Shown here in pieces: positions 4,614-5,010 of a stretch of 5,010 nucleotides of DNA. The position numbers and the translations under genes were made by a program. Under the pieces are notes generated by a model that worked only from the letters and a program-made list of their open reading frames with translations, had not been told where the DNA came from and searched no databases. The first letter of the stretch is position 1, and each line of letters starts with the position of its first letter. Source of the stretch: Dehalococcoidales bacterium (GTDB lineage Bacteria > Chloroflexota > Dehalococcoidia > Dehalococcoidales > UBA2162); assembly GCA_030648675.1 (NCBI GenBank), contig JAUSGV010000049.1, positions 1-5,010 on the forward strand, given 5' to 3'.

Positions 4614-4633
4614 ATACCGGCTTTCGCCGGTAT
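4614..4633. repeat. REP-like hairpin ATACCGGC-TTTC-GCCGGTAT
   Basis: Perfect 8-bp stem with loop TTTC, preceded by TGG and followed by GACAA, as in the hairpin at 4442-4461. The stems differ at two positions, each with a matching change on the other arm. Confidence 0.8.
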
Positions 4634-4641
4634 GACAAATT

Positions 4642-4680
4642 AAAAATCTCCCTTAGTCCCTCTTTAATAATAAAGAGGGA
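4642..4680 (-). terminator. Candidate mazG terminator (repeat-derived hairpin)
   Basis: TCCCTCTTTA (4657-4666) and TAAAGAGGGA (4671-4680) form a perfect 10-bp stem with a 4-base loop, starting 3 bases after the mazG stop codon. On the minus strand a run of five T follows only about 10 bases later (4642-4646), so it is not a textbook intrinsic terminator. The same repeat occurs at 4568-4600, so it may simply be a repeat that also slows or ends transcription. Confidence 0.45.
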
Positions 4681-4683
4681 TGA

Positions 4684-5010
4684 TTACTTCGTTCCCTTTT
4701 TCGCCTCGTCCCAAAGGGCGTTTTGCTGGTCGAAGGAAAGCTGGGCAAAGGTGAGATTGCGTTGACGGCAAAGGTCTTCCATGTAGGTGAAGCGGCGGTA
4801 AAAGCGCTCGTTGGTCTCCCGCAGCGCGGCTTCGCTGCCGATACCCATCCGCCGGGCGATATTTACCAACGTAAACAGGAGGTCGCCGAACTCTGTCGCC
4901 TTCTCCTTTTCCGTGGCGGCGTTTTTGAGCTCTCCCATCTCTTCGACCAATTTGTCGAAGACACCGTCGATGTCCTTCCAGTCGAAACCAACAGCAGCAA
5001 CCCGCCGCTG
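4684..5010 (-). CDS. mazG: MazG nucleoside triphosphate pyrophosphohydrolase, C-terminal part (cut by window edge)
   Basis: The reading frame enters at the window edge and gives 108 residues before TAA: QRRVAAVGFDWKDIDGVFDK, then LVEEMGELKNAA and ATEFGDLLFTLVNIARRMG, ending DEAKKGTK. VGFDW followed by the EEMGE and EFGD motifs matches the MazG metal-binding pattern (EExxE..ExxD). The position fits the second, C-terminal MazG domain of the two-domain enzyme. MazG hydrolyses NTPs/dNTPs to NMP and pyrophosphate in the cytosol, cleaning nucleotide pools. The true start lies outside the window. A TTG at 4950 falls inside the conserved domain and should not be taken as a start. The last 129 bp (4684-4812, from the Asn of TNERF to the stop) are repeated in decayed form at 3698-3825 and 113-240. 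The 3' end therefore appears to be a recurrent insertion point. Confidence 0.92.
   Translation of the reverse strand, partial: QRRVAAVGFDWKDIDGVFDKLVEEMGELKNAATEKEKATEFGDLLFTLVNIARRMGIGSEAALRETNERFYRRFTYMEDLCRQRNLTFAQLSFDQQNALWDEAKKGTK

Noticed and set aside
4360..4683. CRISPR array
   Set aside because: The repeats are palindromes of different families with irregular spacing; there is no constant repeat/spacer period and no cas gene apart from the Cas4-like motif in DUF2779, which occurs in non-CRISPR proteins too.
4684..4950. Complete small MazG-like protein starting at TTG 4950
   Set aside because: The frame stays open to the window edge and encodes the VGFDW segment of the same MazG domain upstream of that codon, so it is a truncated view of a longer gene.
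1..5010. tRNA, rRNA, integrase or transposase gene
   Set aside because: None is recognisable on either strand; the insertion model therefore rests only on tail duplications and repeats.

Overview
The window looks like an accessory stretch of a bacterial chromosome. It is dense in short palindromic repeats and holds nuclease-, toxin- and phage/island-type genes. All real genes lie on the minus strand. The repeat styles (hairpins ending in AATGAC, CTCAGGGTGACA, 'CCCTC..AAGAGGG') and the protein families resemble what is seen in uncultured Chloroflexota such as Dehalococcoidia and some other environmental lineages. No marker gene fixes the taxonomy, so that placement is a low-confidence impression.

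Reading in the direction of transcription (from 5010 down to 1), the window opens with the 3' part of mazG (5010-4684), a house-cleaning NTP pyrophosphohydrolase. A hairpin/repeat array follows (4683-4346), then a hicA-hicB toxin-antitoxin pair (4284-3836). Next comes a broken second copy of the last 42 codons of mazG (3825-3698). A second repeat array follows (3697-3083), holding a MITE-like palindrome with a 12-bp target duplication. After it lies an apparent two-gene unit: a 491-aa DUF2779 nuclease-like protein (3012-1537) and a RhuM-family protein (1471-431). Directly abutting the RhuM stop codon is a second copy of the last 61 codons of the DUF2779 gene (430-245). Four bases later comes a third, still more decayed copy of the mazG tail (240-113). 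The window ends in what looks like the start of another repeat region (112-1).

The main observation is this architecture. Three mazG tails share the same start (equivalent codon) and the same end (stop codon), and each is separated from the next by repeat array plus cargo. A second, independent tail duplication (DUF2779) brackets rhuM. Decay increases with distance from the intact mazG: none, then one frameshift, then frameshift plus nonsense codon. This fits serial insertion of cassettes into the 3' ends of coding genes, each cassette supplying a new tail and pushing the old one downstream, as is known for element e14 in E. coli icd. No integrase or transposase is encoded in the window, so the mechanism is inferred.

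The genes need not act together. hicAB is a self-contained toxin-antitoxin pair. DUF2779 and rhuM are probably co-transcribed, but the tail duplication suggests rhuM joined the nuclease gene secondarily. mazG is probably the resident gene whose 3' end acts as the landing site.
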